From NCBI RefSeq assembly GCF_019139815.1, contig NZ_CP077079.1:558001-622000 (forward strand): a stretch of 64,000 nucleotides of DNA. The letters run 5' to 3'. The notes beneath the pieces were generated by a model, which had not been told where the DNA came from, searched no databases, and saw only the letters and a program-made list of their open reading frames with translations. The first letter of the stretch is position 1. Each line of letters starts with the position of its first letter. Positions 16,593 to 25,914 of the stretch are shown here, piece after piece. The position numbers were made by a program, and so were the translations under genes. Origin of the DNA: Pseudomonas asgharzadehiana. GTDB taxonomy: Bacteria > Pseudomonadota > Gammaproteobacteria > Pseudomonadales > Pseudomonadaceae.

Positions 16593-16850
16593 ATGGCCAG
16601 GAAGCCGAAGCAGCCGATCTTGAGCCTCACGCCCGAACAGGAGAGTGAGGCTACCCTCAAGATCAAGCGTTTCATGGAAGATCGCTTCGAACTCAAGTTG
16701 GGGTCGTTCGAGGTCGCCGAGATTCTCGAATTGTTCACCCACGAAGTGGCGCCGCATTATTACAACAGGGCGATTTTCGACACGCAGACGCTCCTTAAAG
16801 AAAGGTTCGAAAGCATCGAAAGCGACTTGTGGTCGCTTGAGAAACCCTGA
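16593..16850 (+). CDS. DUF2164 family protein inside the his cluster
   Basis: An 85-residue soluble protein starting MARKPKQPILSLTPEQESEA, directly abutting the hisH stop. The pattern LKIKRFMEDRFELKLGSFEVAEILELF followed by APHYYNRAIFDTQ matches DUF2164. The length is typical. No catalytic residues or membrane segments are evident and no function is established. Its position between hisH and hisA with no gap on the left and 39 bases on the right implies co-transcription with histidine biosynthesis. Confidence 0.88.
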   Translation: MARKPKQPILSLTPEQESEATLKIKRFMEDRFELKLGSFEVAEILELFTHEVAPHYYNRAIFDTQTLLKERFESIESDLWSLEKP

Positions 16851-16889
16851 TTTCCCAAGCATTGCTGAATTTCGAATAAGGTTTGCCAG

Positions 16890-17627
16890 ATGCTGATTAT
16901 CCCCGCTATCGATCTCAAGGACGGCGCCTGCGTACGTCTGCGCCAAGGCCGTATGGAAGACTCCACCGTGTTCTCCGATGACCCGGTGAGCATGGCTGCC
17001 AAATGGGTGGAAGGGGGCTGCCGTCGTCTGCATCTGGTGGACTTGAACGGCGCCTTCGAAGGCCAGCCGGTCAATGGCGAGGTGGTCACCGCGATCGCCA
17101 AGCGTTACCCGAACCTGCCGATCCAGATCGGCGGCGGTATCCGCTCCCTGGAAACCATCGAGCATTACGTCAAGGCCGGCGTGAGCTACGTGATCATCGG
17201 CACCAAGGCCGTGAAAGACCCCGCCTTCGTCGCCGAAGCCTGCCGCGCGTTCCCGGGCAAAGTGATCGTCGGCCTGGACGCTAAAGATGGTTTCGTCGCT
17301 ACCGACGGTTGGGCTGAAATCAGCACCGTGCAGGTGATCGACCTGGCCAAGCAGTTCGAAGCCGACGGCGTCTCTGCCATCGTTTATACCGATATCGCCA
17401 AAGACGGCATGATGCAGGGCTGCAACGTGCCGTTCACCGCCGCATTGGCGGCCGCGACGAAGATCCCGGTGATCGCGTCCGGCGGTATTCACAACCTGGG
17501 CGACATCAAGTCGCTGCTGGACGCCAAGGCGCCAGGGATCATCGGCGCGATCACCGGCCGGGCGATCTACGAAGGGACCCTGGATGTCGCCGAGGCCCAG
17601 GCTTACTGCGATGCCTACAACGGCTGA
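16890..17627 (+). CDS. hisA: ProFAR isomerase HisA
   Basis: A 245-residue (beta/alpha)8-barrel enzyme that isomerises ProFAR to PRFAR. It has [20 protein letters not shown] with the catalytic Asp, the phosphate-binding half-barrel motifs [16 protein letters not shown] and [16 protein letters not shown], and the second catalytic Asp in [12 protein letters not shown]. It ends ten bases before hisF, with which it shares ancestry; both half-barrel glycine motifs are intact. Confidence 0.97.
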
Positions 17628-17636
17628 GGACTGACC

Positions 17637-18407
17637 ATGGCGCTGGCCAAACGCATCATCCCTTGCCTGGACGTCGACAACGGTCGCGTGGTCAAGGGCG
17701 TCAAGTTCGAGAACATCCGCGATGCCGGCGACCCGGTGGAAATCGCCCGTCGCTACGATGAGCAAGGTGCCGACGAGATTACCTTTCTCGACATCACCGC
17801 CAGCGTCGACGGCCGCGACACCACGTTGCATACCGTCGAGCGCATGGCCAGCCAGGTGTTTATCCCGCTGACCGTGGGCGGCGGCGTGCGCACCGTGCAA
17901 GACATCCGCAACCTGCTCAACGCCGGCGCGGACAAGGTATCGATCAACACGGCCGCGGTGTTCAACCCGGAATTCGTCGGCGAAGCCGCGCAGCACTTCG
18001 GCTCGCAATGCATCGTGGTGGCCATCGACGCCAAGAAGGTCTCGGGCCCGGGTGAAACCCCGCGCTGGGAGATCTTCACCCACGGCGGGCGCAAGCCCAC
18101 CGGCCTGGACGCGGTGGAGTGGGCGATGAAGATGGAAGGCCTGGGCGCCGGGGAAATCCTGCTGACCAGCATGGACCAGGACGGCATGAAAAATGGCTTC
18201 GACCTGGGCGTGACCCGCGCCATCAGCGATGCGCTGGGCATTCCGGTGATCGCGTCCGGCGGCGTCGGCAACCTGCAGCATTTGGCCGATGGCGTGATCG
18301 AAGGCCATGCCAGCGCGGTGCTGGCGGCGAGTATTTTCCACTTTGGCGAATACACTGTTCCCGAGGCCAAGGCCTACATGGCGGCACGCGGTATCGTCGT
18401 TCGCTAA
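17637..18407 (+). CDS. hisF: Imidazole glycerol phosphate synthase, cyclase subunit HisF
   Basis: A 256-residue barrel enzyme that, with HisH ammonia, makes imidazole glycerol phosphate and AICAR from PRFAR. It shows [19 protein letters not shown] with the catalytic Asp near residue 11, [29 protein letters not shown] with the second catalytic Asp, and [18 protein letters not shown]. The length is standard. It closes the his cluster; a binding-protein-like gene begins 67 bases later on the same strand. Confidence 0.97.
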   Translation: MALAKRIIPCLDVDNGRVVKGVKFENIRDAGDPVEIARRYDEQGADEITFLDITASVDGRDTTLHTVERMASQVFIPLTVGGGVRTVQDIRNLLNAGADKVSINTAAVFNPEFVGEAAQHFGSQCIVVAIDAKKVSGPGETPRWEIFTHGGRKPTGLDAVEWAMKMEGLGAGEILLTSMDQDGMKNGFDLGVTRAISDALGIPVIASGGVGNLQHLADGVIEGHASAVLAASIFHFGEYTVPEAKAYMAARGIVVR

Positions 18408-18473
18408 ACGTCGCTGGACACCGTGGCAGGCGCGGGGCACTCTCTGCGCTTGCCATGGATTCCGGTAACTTTC

Positions 18474-19229
18474 ATGTTCAAACAGCTGCTGCTCGCTCTC
18501 GCCAGCATTTCCGTGCTGATGGTCGGTACCGCCCGATCCGAAGAACCGTCTGACGCCTCCCTGGTGTTGCTCACGGAAAATTTCCCGCCTTACAACATGG
18601 CGAAAAACGGCAAGAACTTCGCCAAGGACGAGAACATCGAAGGCATCGCCGTGGACATCGTGCGCGAGACCTTCAAGCGCGCCGGTATTTCCTACAACCT
18701 CACCTTGCGTTTTCCTTGGGAGCGAATCTACAAACTCGCCCTGGAGAAGCCCGGCTATGGCGTGTTCGTCATGGCCCGCCTGCCCGACCGCGAAGCGCTG
18801 TTCAAGTGGGTCGGCCCCATCGGTCCGGATGACTGGGTACTGCTCGCCAAAGCCGACAGCAAGATCAAGCTGGATGACGTGAAACAGGCGCGGTGCTACA
18901 AGATCGGCGCCTACAAGGGCGATGCCATCGCCGAGAGCCTGGAAAAGCAGGGCCTCAACCCGATCGTCGCGTTGCGTGACCAGGACAACGCGCAAAAGCT
19001 GATGGATGGCCAGATAGACCTATGGGCCACAGGTGATCCGGCGGGCCGATACCTGGCCCGCCAGGTCGGGGTGACCCAACTCAGAACCGTGCTGCGCTTC
19101 AACAGTGCGCAGCTTTATCTGGCGCTGAACAAAGACGTGCCGGATGACGTGATGGTCAGGCTGCAAGCGGCCCTTGATCAGTTACGGAGTGAGGGCGTTG
19201 TCGATCAAATCATGGCCCGTTACCTGTAG
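18474..19229 (+). CDS. Periplasmic solute-binding-like protein (SBP_bac_3 type), orphan
   Basis: A 251-residue protein starting MFKQLLLALASISVLMVGTA, a signal peptide with likely cleavage after ARS. The mature part resembles family-3 binding proteins (VLLTENFPPYNMAKNG, IEGIAVDIVRETFKRAG, GVFVMARLPDREALFKWVGP). There is no permease or ATPase gene nearby, so it is an orphan sensor or scavenging protein. Earlier in-frame codons back to 18423 would add a non-signal extension, so I chose the ATG at 18474. Its last 48 bases overlap the convergent Vps62-like gene. Confidence 0.8.
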   Translation: MFKQLLLALASISVLMVGTARSEEPSDASLVLLTENFPPYNMAKNGKNFAKDENIEGIAVDIVRETFKRAGISYNLTLRFPWERIYKLALEKPGYGVFVMARLPDREALFKWVGPIGPDDWVLLAKADSKIKLDDVKQARCYKIGAYKGDAIAESLEKQGLNPIVALRDQDNAQKLMDGQIDLWATGDPAGRYLARQVGVTQLRTVLRFNSAQLYLALNKDVPDDVMVRLQAALDQLRSEGVVDQIMARYL

Positions 19230-20474
19230 ATCCGGCTCCGCTTGTGCGGCTTCTTCCCTTGGGGTTGCCTCTTGCGGCAGCGGCTCGGTGTCGGGAGATT
19301 CGCTCATATAAACGTGATCGCCATTGGTGTAGCTGACGGTCGCTGAAACCTGGCTGCCATCCTGACGCAGCAGGCAGTACTCACTGTGTAACAGGTAAGC
19401 GGCCACGGCCTTTTTCGGCGGGACATAGATGATGATCTCCAAGGGCGAGGAATGACTCCAGCCTTTCGCGGAGCGTTGGGTATGCGTGAAGTCACGATCC
19501 AGCTGCGCCGAAAAACTCAACTCAAACGCCTGTGGATGCGCAGGCCACTCTTTGCATAAGTCGATGCTGGTATTGAACGCCAAGGCCCTGGCATTTGTGC
19601 CCAGTTCCCCTTTGGAGGCCGTCCACATAAACGGCTGAGGGGTCTGCCCGGTGTTGTGCCCGAAGCCGCCGAGGCGATAACGGTCCGTGCGTTCGAGCCG
19701 GTAGGTGGGCGACGACTGAAGCTGTTCGACCGCGCTCAGTTCCGGGTCTTTTACGCAAAACCACGGCAGCTCGCAGGCGTGCAGCGTGGCGGTGTTTTCA
19801 TCCAGGGAGGGGATTTCGTGCCCGGTGAGAACCGGAGGTGACGGTAGGTCGCTCAGATGGGTGGTCAACGCCAGGCGCAGGGAGTAGGCCTCAATACCTG
19901 GCTTGGCATAACTGCCATGACCAAGGAAGGTACCGGGCGCCAGGTAAGCTTCGCCGACGGGCGCCTCGGGTGCGGTGATCGACCAGATGCTTAAATCGTT
20001 GGCGCAGCCGCTGCCTTTATCGTTCCAGATCAGCTCGCCCAATTGCGCCGTCACGACCAGGTCTTCGCGCACACAGCGCACGGCATGGCGCGAGGGTTTG
20101 TCGTAGCCGACGCCACACACCAGCCCCATCGTGACGTAGCCCTGCGGCGCAAGCGGGCGCCAGATGGAAAGGTTGCTATGCGCCCCGGTCCCTTCATCGT
20201 GCCACACCCGTTGGTAGTCAACGGGCGGACGCAGCGCCGTGCCGTCGGCCTTATTCGCGTCGCTCACCACTGCGACGATCTTGCCTTGGTTGATATTGCG
20301 GTAGTGACCGACCGCGATATCGCCCAAGGCGTAAAACGAACTCAGCGCATCGGATGTTGTGCTGGGTCGCCAGAGGCCGACGGCCTTTTGTGCGCTGGAA
20401 CCCTTATCGTTCCACAGCGGCAAGAACTCGCTGGTAAAGCTGATGAGCAGGTCGTTGAATTGCAGAGGTTGCAT
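19182..20474 (-). CDS. Vps62-related protein (eukaryote-like DUF946/VPS62 fold)
   Basis: A 430-residue protein starting MQPLQFNDLLISFTSEFLPL. It contains repeats of a motif seen in fungal Vps62 and plant DUF946 proteins: LWNDKGSSAQKAVGLWRP followed by ALGDIAVGHY; VWHDEGTGAHSNLSIWRPLA with PQGYVTMGLVCG; and LIWNDKGSGCANDLSIWSI. There is no signal peptide or membrane segment. A C-terminal 80-residue part (SFSAQLDRDFTHTQRSAKGW, YVPPKKAVAAYLLHSEY) looks beta-rich. GGAG lies 8 bases before the ATG at 20474; an ATG at 20504 is an alternative. Function in bacteria is unknown. Its stop lies 48 bases inside the convergent binding-protein gene. Confidence 0.75.
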   Translation of the reverse strand: MQPLQFNDLLISFTSEFLPLWNDKGSSAQKAVGLWRPSTTSDALSSFYALGDIAVGHYRNINQGKIVAVVSDANKADGTALRPPVDYQRVWHDEGTGAHSNLSIWRPLAPQGYVTMGLVCGVGYDKPSRHAVRCVREDLVVTAQLGELIWNDKGSGCANDLSIWSITAPEAPVGEAYLAPGTFLGHGSYAKPGIEAYSLRLALTTHLSDLPSPPVLTGHEIPSLDENTATLHACELPWFCVKDPELSAVEQLQSSPTYRLERTDRYRLGGFGHNTGQTPQPFMWTASKGELGTNARALAFNTSIDLCKEWPAHPQAFELSFSAQLDRDFTHTQRSAKGWSHSSPLEIIIYVPPKKAVAAYLLHSEYCLLRQDGSQVSATVSYTNGDHVYMSESPDTEPLPQEATPREEAAQAEPDLQVTGHDLIDNALTP

Positions 20475-20537
20475 GGAAAACGCTCCAGTTGATGGGAGCA
20501 TCAACTGTCGAGCAGCGAGCGCGTGGGCGGGCTGTAT

Positions 20538-21323
20538 CTATCTATGCGCAGGAAGGTAGGTGCCGTTTTTGCCGTGACCGGCCATGGCCTGATTACTGCG
20601 CACACTGATCATCAACTTGATGTCGATCCACTCCACGCCCTGTGCCTTGAGCGTGGGCAATTCGCGCTCCAGCACCGCCAGGGTTTGCGGGTAAGGGTGG
20701 CCGATCATCACGGCCGAGCCTTGTTTGTGGGCCAGCTTGATTGCGGTTTGCAGTTGGGTGGTGATCGCCGCTTCGGTGCGTTCGTCGTCCAGGAATACAT
20801 CCCGCGAGACATGGGCCAGGCCGATCTTCTGTGCCTCGGCGGCGGCTACGGTTTGCGCGCTGGTGCGGCTGTCGACAAAGAACTTGTTGCGCCGTTGCAG
20901 CTCGGCCATCAACCAGGCCATGGCGGCGGGTTGCGCGGTCATGCGGCTGCCCATGTGGTTGTTGACGCCGGCGGTGTAGGGCACGGCGTTGAACGCGGCG
21001 TCCAGGCGTTTGCCCAGCTCTTCGATAGGCAGCTCGGGATGCCAGGCGAACGGGCCGGTGGCCGGGTCCATGGGCATGTGCAGCATCACGATCTTGCCGG
21101 CTTTGTGGGCTTCGCGGGCGAATTCGGCGGCGTGAGGCGTGTCGGGCATGATCGCCGTGGTCACCGGCCCGGGGAGGGCCAGCACGCGACGATCCCGGGG
21201 CAGGTTTTGCCCGAGATCATCGATGATCAGGGTGAGATAGGCTTTGCGCGGCTCACCGGCCGGGGTCGCGTGGGCGACCCCGGCCAGGCTGCACAATACT
21301 GCGATGATCAGGGCAAAGCGCAT
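20538..21323 (-). CDS. Divergent polysaccharide deacetylase family protein (YibQ/DUF610)
   Basis: A 261-residue exported protein starting MRFALIIAVLCSLAGVAHA (signal peptide). The body has the divergent deacetylase fold: YLTLIIDDLGQN, VTTAIMPDTPHAAEFA, IVMLHMPMDP and VNNHMGSRMTA, where Asp-Asp and His residues could bind metal. VMIGHPYPQTLAVLE closes the fold. It ends AMAGHGKNGTYLPAHR. It lies one base from ctpA with the same orientation (envC-ctpA-yibQ order), a conserved envelope cluster. The biochemical activity is not established. Confidence 0.88.
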   Translation of the reverse strand: MRFALIIAVLCSLAGVAHATPAGEPRKAYLTLIIDDLGQNLPRDRRVLALPGPVTTAIMPDTPHAAEFAREAHKAGKIVMLHMPMDPATGPFAWHPELPIEELGKRLDAAFNAVPYTAGVNNHMGSRMTAQPAAMAWLMAELQRRNKFFVDSRTSAQTVAAAEAQKIGLAHVSRDVFLDDERTEAAITTQLQTAIKLAHKQGSAVMIGHPYPQTLAVLERELPTLKAQGVEWIDIKLMISVRSNQAMAGHGKNGTYLPAHR

Positions 21324-21324
21324 A

Positions 21325-22653
21325 TCAACGGCTGCGCGTAATGCTCAGGCCCTTGAGCAGGCTCAGCGCCTGGGCCAACTGGTAATCATCGTCCTGTGGC
21401 ATCGGCTTGGCTTTGGCTGCGCTGCCGGTCGGCTGGTCGGCGCCGCCGTTGCCATTGCCCAGGTGGCCTTGCAGGTCCGCCTCTTTGTAGTACTCGCTGT
21501 CGACCTCGTTGGTGATCTTGGCCTTGCGTACTTCAATGTCCGGGACAATGCCCTGGGCCTGGATCGAGCGACCGTTCGGCGTGTAGTACAAGGCCGTGGT
21601 GATCTTCAACGCGCGTTCGTTGTTCAGCGGCAATACGGTTTGCACCGAGCCTTTGCCGAAGCTGGTGGTGCCCATCAGCACGCCACGTTTCTGGTCTTGC
21701 AAGGCGCCGGCGACGATTTCCGAGGCCGAGGCGCTGCCGCCGTTGATCAGCACGGCCAGTGGCACGTTTTCGCTGAGGTCGTTGCCGGTGGCCGAGAAGC
21801 GCAGCTCGGAATTGGCGATACGGCCCTTGGTGTAGACGATCAGGCCCTTGGTGATGAAGTGGTCGACCACTTCCACCGCCGATTGCAGCACGCCGCCTGG
21901 GTTGTTACGCAGGTCGAGCACGATGCCGCTGAGTTTCTTGCCGTTGTCCTTGCGCAGCTTGGCCAGGGCCTTGGCCACTTCGTCGCCGGTCTTGACCTGG
22001 AATTGAGTGATGCGGATGTAACCGTAGCCCGACTCCAGCAACTGGCTCTTCACGCTCTTGACCATGATCGTCGCGCGGGTCAGCGTCACGTCGAACGGGT
22101 TGCCGCCGTCGCGTACCAGGGTCAGGGTGATTTTCTGGCCGATCTTGCCGCGCATCTTGTCGACGGCTTCGGTCATGGTCTGGCCACGGGTCGGCTGGCC
22201 GTTGATCTTGACGATAAAGTCGCCGGCCTGGATGCCGGCCTTGGAAGCCGGGGTGTCGTCGATCGGCGAAACCACTTTGATGTTGCCGTCTTCGGCGCCG
22301 ACTTCGATGCCCAGGCCGCCGAATTCACCGCTGGTGCTTTCCTGCAGCTCGGCGAAATCTTCCGGGCCCAGGTAGGCGGAGTGCGGGTCGAGGTTGCTGA
22401 GCATGCCCTTGATGGCGTTCTCCAGCAGGGTCTTGTCGTCTACGGGTTCAACATAGGCTGCCTTGATCCGGTCCATGACCTCTGCAAAGGTGCGCAGCTC
22501 GTCCAGCGGCAACGGCGCCCTGGTGGTCGCGGCAGAGGACGCGGCCGTGGCGGCGGGTGCAGCCGGGGCGGCCTGGTCGGCGAAAGCCAGAGGCGCGCCG
22601 ATCACCAGGGCGATCGTCAGGGCCAGCGAAGTGAGGCGGGACAAATGCAGCAT
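21325..22653 (-). CDS. Carboxy-terminal processing protease CtpA-like (S41 family)
   Basis: A 442-residue periplasmic serine protease with an N-terminal signal sequence (LALTIALVIGAPLAFA). It has an Ala/Pro-rich linker, a PDZ domain around residues 105-185 (FGGLGIEVGAEDGNIKVVSP) and the S41 catalytic core with LDLRNNPGGVL, INGGSASASEIVAGAL (nucleophile Ser) and GTTSFGKGSVQTV (catalytic Lys). Such proteases trim or degrade periplasmic cell-wall enzymes; in Pseudomonas, CtpA acts with a lipoprotein adaptor. It lies between envC, which controls amidases, and yibQ, consistent with cell-wall remodelling. Confidence 0.93.
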   Translation of the reverse strand: MLHLSRLTSLALTIALVIGAPLAFADQAAPAAPAATAASSAATTRAPLPLDELRTFAEVMDRIKAAYVEPVDDKTLLENAIKGMLSNLDPHSAYLGPEDFAELQESTSGEFGGLGIEVGAEDGNIKVVSPIDDTPASKAGIQAGDFIVKINGQPTRGQTMTEAVDKMRGKIGQKITLTLVRDGGNPFDVTLTRATIMVKSVKSQLLESGYGYIRITQFQVKTGDEVAKALAKLRKDNGKKLSGIVLDLRNNPGGVLQSAVEVVDHFITKGLIVYTKGRIANSELRFSATGNDLSENVPLAVLINGGSASASEIVAGALQDQKRGVLMGTTSFGKGSVQTVLPLNNERALKITTALYYTPNGRSIQAQGIVPDIEVRKAKITNEVDSEYYKEADLQGHLGNGNGGADQPTGSAAKAKPMPQDDDYQLAQALSLLKGLSITRSR

Positions 22654-22683
22654 GTCGAACGAACTCCTAGTGTAGATGCGGCC

Positions 22684-23979
22684 CTATCCTTGGGAACGGC
22701 ACCATTGTGCGGGATCGCTCGGGCGACCCTGCTGACGAATAGCGAAGTACAGCGCCGGGGTGTCCTGGCCACCACTGTTACCGACAGTGGAGATGGATTC
22801 ACCGGCTTTTACAACATCACCTGCCGACTTGAGCAATGTCTGATTGTGGCCATAAAGGCTCAAATAGCCATTACCGTGGTCGAGAATTACCAATAAACCG
22901 GCGCCCCGCAGCCAATCGGCAAATACCACGCGCCCACCGTGAACGGCATGCACCTGGCTGCCGGCGGAGGCGCTGATCATCACCCCATCCCACTTGGCGC
23001 GGGTGTCATCGCCACGGGTTTCCCCAAAGCGTGCCAGCAATCGACCATCAACTGGCCATGGAAGTTTGCCTCGGGCTGAAGCAAAAGGGCCGCCGAAGGA
23101 CTCGCCGGCGCTGGAAACCAGCGGGCCTGGGGCGGAATGCGCCGGTTTACGGGGCGCCGGGGCGTCGGTGGTGGCTGCCAGTTCGGCCTCACGCTGACGC
23201 TTTTTTTCCGCTTCCTGCTGGGCGATCAGCGCTTTTTGCCGCGCTTCTTCAGCCTCACGTGCCTGGCGCGCCAGGGTTTCTTCGATGGTCTTGAGCACTT
23301 TGGCCAGGTCGGCCTGGTCCTGCTCGCGGGCCTGCAGCTTGGCGTCGCGGGCTTTCACGTCGTCATTGAGTTTGGCCAGTGCCAGCTGGCGCTCCTTGCG
23401 GACCTTGTCGAGCTCATCGCGCTGGGTGTCGAGGGCGCTTTTCTGGTCCTGCAACTGCGACTGCTGGTTGGCGATCTCCTGTTCCACGTTGACCAACTGG
23501 CGCAGCGTCTCGTTGAAGCTTTTGAGCTGCTCCAGGCGGGCCTTGCTCAGGTAGTCGTAGTAGGTGAGGGTGCGCGCGAATTTCTCGGGGTTCTGCTGGT
23601 TGAGCAGCAGCTTGAGGTATTCCTGGCGGCCGCTCTGGTAGGCGGCGCGGGCCTGGATCGCGATCAGGCGTTGCTGTTCAACGCGTGCGCTCTGGAGTTT
23701 TTTTTTCTCAGCGTCGAGTCGCTCCAGTTCCGACTCGCTCTTCTTTAGTTCTTTTTGCAGCTCCTGGACTTGCTTTTCCAGCTTGCCCATTTCGGTTTCC
23801 GTGCCGCGCAGGTCTTTCTGCACTCCGGATTTTTCTTCCTGGAGCTTGCCGAGCAGTTTTTTCAGCTCGGTAATGTCCTGACGCGTAGCGTCCAACTGTT
23901 GTTGGGTTTGTGCGCGCTCATCGGCAAACGCCGGTTGGAGCAGGCAGACAAGAGCGAGGGTAATCAAGGCGCGAAGCAT
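22684..23979 (-). CDS. envC: Murein hydrolase activator EnvC
   Basis: A 431-residue periplasmic protein starting MLRALITLALVCLLQPAFA (signal peptide). A long coiled coil follows from about 25 to 260, rich in Glu, Gln and Lys (QLDATRQDITELKKLLGKLQ). It ends in a LytM/M23 domain from about 310 (LPWPVDGRLLARFGETRG, AGSQVHAVHGGRVVFADWL, LVILDHGNGYLSLYGHN). The LytM core lacks the full zinc-ligand set (GRLLARFGE where active enzymes have HxxxD), as in EnvC, which activates AmiA/AmiB amidases rather than cutting peptidoglycan. I chose the ATG at 23979 because the signal sequence begins there; the frame is open to 24048. Confidence 0.93.
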   Translation of the reverse strand: MLRALITLALVCLLQPAFADERAQTQQQLDATRQDITELKKLLGKLQEEKSGVQKDLRGTETEMGKLEKQVQELQKELKKSESELERLDAEKKKLQSARVEQQRLIAIQARAAYQSGRQEYLKLLLNQQNPEKFARTLTYYDYLSKARLEQLKSFNETLRQLVNVEQEIANQQSQLQDQKSALDTQRDELDKVRKERQLALAKLNDDVKARDAKLQAREQDQADLAKVLKTIEETLARQAREAEEARQKALIAQQEAEKKRQREAELAATTDAPAPRKPAHSAPGPLVSSAGESFGGPFASARGKLPWPVDGRLLARFGETRGDDTRAKWDGVMISASAGSQVHAVHGGRVVFADWLRGAGLLVILDHGNGYLSLYGHNQTLLKSAGDVVKAGESISTVGNSGGQDTPALYFAIRQQGRPSDPAQWCRSQG

Positions 23980-24125
23980 AGAGGCGGGCGACACCAGGGA
24001 AAGGGACGGTCTAGTATGCCCGCCAAGCGCTGCAAAAAAAACGCCCAATTGGGGCCGGCGGGCAAGTTAGCTGCCGAGTGGCGGCGGTATGGCAAAAAGA
24101 CATCTTCCAAACACCGCAAAGCTAA

Positions 24126-24214
24126 TGTGGGAGGGGGCTTGCTCCGATGGCAGGGTGTCAGTCGGTATATGTATCAACTGGCACGCCGCTATCGGGAGCA
24201 AGCCCCCTCCCACA
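24126..24214. repeat. REPIN (paired inverted REP elements)
   Basis: Outer arms TGTGGGAGGGGGCTTGCTCC and GGGAGCAAGCCCCCTCCCACA face each other across a roughly 45-base spacer. The left arm lacks one C of the usual GCTCCCGAT. It lies between envC and gpmI, both on the minus strand, downstream of gpmI. Confidence 0.92.
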
Positions 24215-24236
24215 CTGCTGTGCGGTGTGGTTGAAA

Positions 24237-25763
24237 TCACACCAGGATTGAAGTGCCAGTCATCTCAACCGGCTTCTCCAGCCCCATCAACATCAGCATT
24301 GTCGGCGCGACATCCGCCAGCACCCCGCCGTTACGCACTTTGAAATCACGCTTGCCGACGTAGATGAACGGCACCGGCTCGGTGGTGTGGGCGGTGTGGG
24401 CCTGGCCCGTGGATTCGTCGGACATTTGCTCGCAGTTGCCGTGGTCGGCGGTGATGAGTGCTTCGCCGCCGACTTTTTCCAGCGCGTCGGCGATGCGGCC
24501 CACGCACAGGTCCAGGCATTCCACGGCCTTGACCGCCGCCTCCAGGTTACCGCTGTGGCCGACCATGTCGCCGTTGGCGTAGTTGACCACGATCACGTCA
24601 TAACGCTGGTTCTCGATGGCGTCGACGATTTTGTCGGTCACCTCCGGAGCGCTCATTTCCGGCTGCAAATCGTAGGTGGCGACTTTTGGCGACGGGATCA
24701 GGATGCGCTCTTCCCCGGGGAACGGTTCTTCACGCCCGCCCGAGAAGAAGAACGTCACGTGGGCGTATTTTTCGGTTTCGGCGATGCGCAGCTGGGTCTT
24801 GCCGTTTTTTGCCAGGTAATCGCCCAGCACGTTGTCCAGGCTGCCCGGCGCAAAGGCGGCCGGGGCTGGAATACTGGCGGCGTACTGCGTCAGGCCCACG
24901 TACTGCACTTTGGGTTGGCGCGCGCGTTCGAATTCCTTGAAGCCGTCTTCGACGAACACGCGGCTCAGCTCGCGGGCACGGTCGGCGCGGAAGTTCATGA
25001 ACACCACGGCGTCGCCGTCCTCAACCTTCACCGGCTCGCCGATGGTAGTGGCCTTGACGAACTCATCGCTTTCGCCGCGCGCGTAGGCGGCTTCCAGGCC
25101 TTGCTGGGCGGTGGCGGCGTTGAAGTCGGCCTGGCCGTCGACGATCAGGTTGTAGGCCTGGGATACGCGGTCCCAGCGGTTGTCGCGGTCCATGGCGAAG
25201 TAGCGGCCCACGATGCTGGCGATGCGGCCCTTGCCCAGGGCGGCGAAGGTGGCGTCCAGCAGTTCGATGGACGATTGCGCACTTTTGGGTGGCGTGTCCC
25301 GGCCGTCGAGGAAGGCGTGCAGGTAAATCTTGTCGGCGCCACGCTTGAACGCCAGTTCGGCCATGGCCACCAGATGGTCCTGGTGGCTGTGTACGCCGCC
25401 GTCCGACAGCAGGCCCATGAAGTGCACGGCCTTGCCGGCGGCCACTGCTTTATCCACCGCAGCGCAGATGGTCGGGTTCTCGAAGAACTCGCCATCGCGG
25501 ATCGCCTTGGTCACGCGGGTGAAGTCCTGATACACCACTCGTCCGGCACCGAGGTTCATGTGGCCGACTTCCGAATTGCCCATCTGGCCGTCCGGCAGGC
25601 CCACGTCCATGCCGGAGCCGGAGATGAGGCCGTTGGGCACGGTGGCGGTCAAACGGTCCAGCACCGGCTTGCGCGCCGCGTAGACCGCGTTGTCGTGGTG
25701 GCTTTCACTGTGTCCAAAGCCATCGAGAATTATCAGGACCAAAGGTTTAGGCGTGGTAGTCAT
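24237..25763 (-). CDS. gpmI: 2,3-bisphosphoglycerate-independent phosphoglycerate mutase GpmI
   Basis: A 508-residue manganese enzyme that interconverts 3- and 2-phosphoglycerate. It starts [20 protein letters not shown], the first metal-binding Asp, with the phosphorylated Ser in [19 protein letters not shown] near residue 65. The inserted transferase domain follows (about 80-315), and the C-terminal metal site has [11 protein letters not shown] and [16 protein letters not shown] lies five bases before the ATG at 25763; the frame is open to 25841 but that part is not conserved in type. It is divergent from the yibN-grxC-secB cluster, a common gammaproteobacterial arrangement. Confidence 0.97.
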   Translation of the reverse strand: MTTTPKPLVLIILDGFGHSESHHDNAVYAARKPVLDRLTATVPNGLISGSGMDVGLPDGQMGNSEVGHMNLGAGRVVYQDFTRVTKAIRDGEFFENPTICAAVDKAVAAGKAVHFMGLLSDGGVHSHQDHLVAMAELAFKRGADKIYLHAFLDGRDTPPKSAQSSIELLDATFAALGKGRIASIVGRYFAMDRDNRWDRVSQAYNLIVDGQADFNAATAQQGLEAAYARGESDEFVKATTIGEPVKVEDGDAVVFMNFRADRARELSRVFVEDGFKEFERARQPKVQYVGLTQYAASIPAPAAFAPGSLDNVLGDYLAKNGKTQLRIAETEKYAHVTFFFSGGREEPFPGEERILIPSPKVATYDLQPEMSAPEVTDKIVDAIENQRYDVIVVNYANGDMVGHSGNLEAAVKAVECLDLCVGRIADALEKVGGEALITADHGNCEQMSDESTGQAHTAHTTEPVPFIYVGKRDFKVRNGGVLADVAPTMLMLMGLEKPVEMTGTSILV

Positions 25764-25854
25764 AGATCCTCTCGCGGCGGTAATAAAGGAAGGCAATTGA
25801 AAAGGGAGTGGCAGTTTAAAGCGAAGTTCCGACCACGTCACCGCTTTACGGGGG

Positions 25855-25882
25855 TTGGCCCCCCCTGACGGCTGTGTATACT
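25855..25882 (+). promoter_or_regulatory. Candidate sigma-70 promoter of the yibN-grxC-secB cluster
   Basis: TTGGCC and TATACT with a 16-base spacer, 32 bases before the rhodanese-like gene. This is a good -10 and a fair -35. Confidence 0.55.
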
Positions 25883-25914
25883 TACCGCCATTTTAACGCC
25901 CTGGAACCTCCTTG

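Noticed and set aside
15648..18995. A very long open frame (over 1100 codons) antisense to the his cluster
   Set aside because: It is the mirror of GC-rich codon use in hisB-hisH-hisA-hisF. The product is compositionally odd, matches no family and crosses five well-supported genes.
21244..22896. A 550-codon plus-strand frame opposite ctpA
   Set aside because: Antisense shadow; it also crosses the junctions of three confidently called genes.
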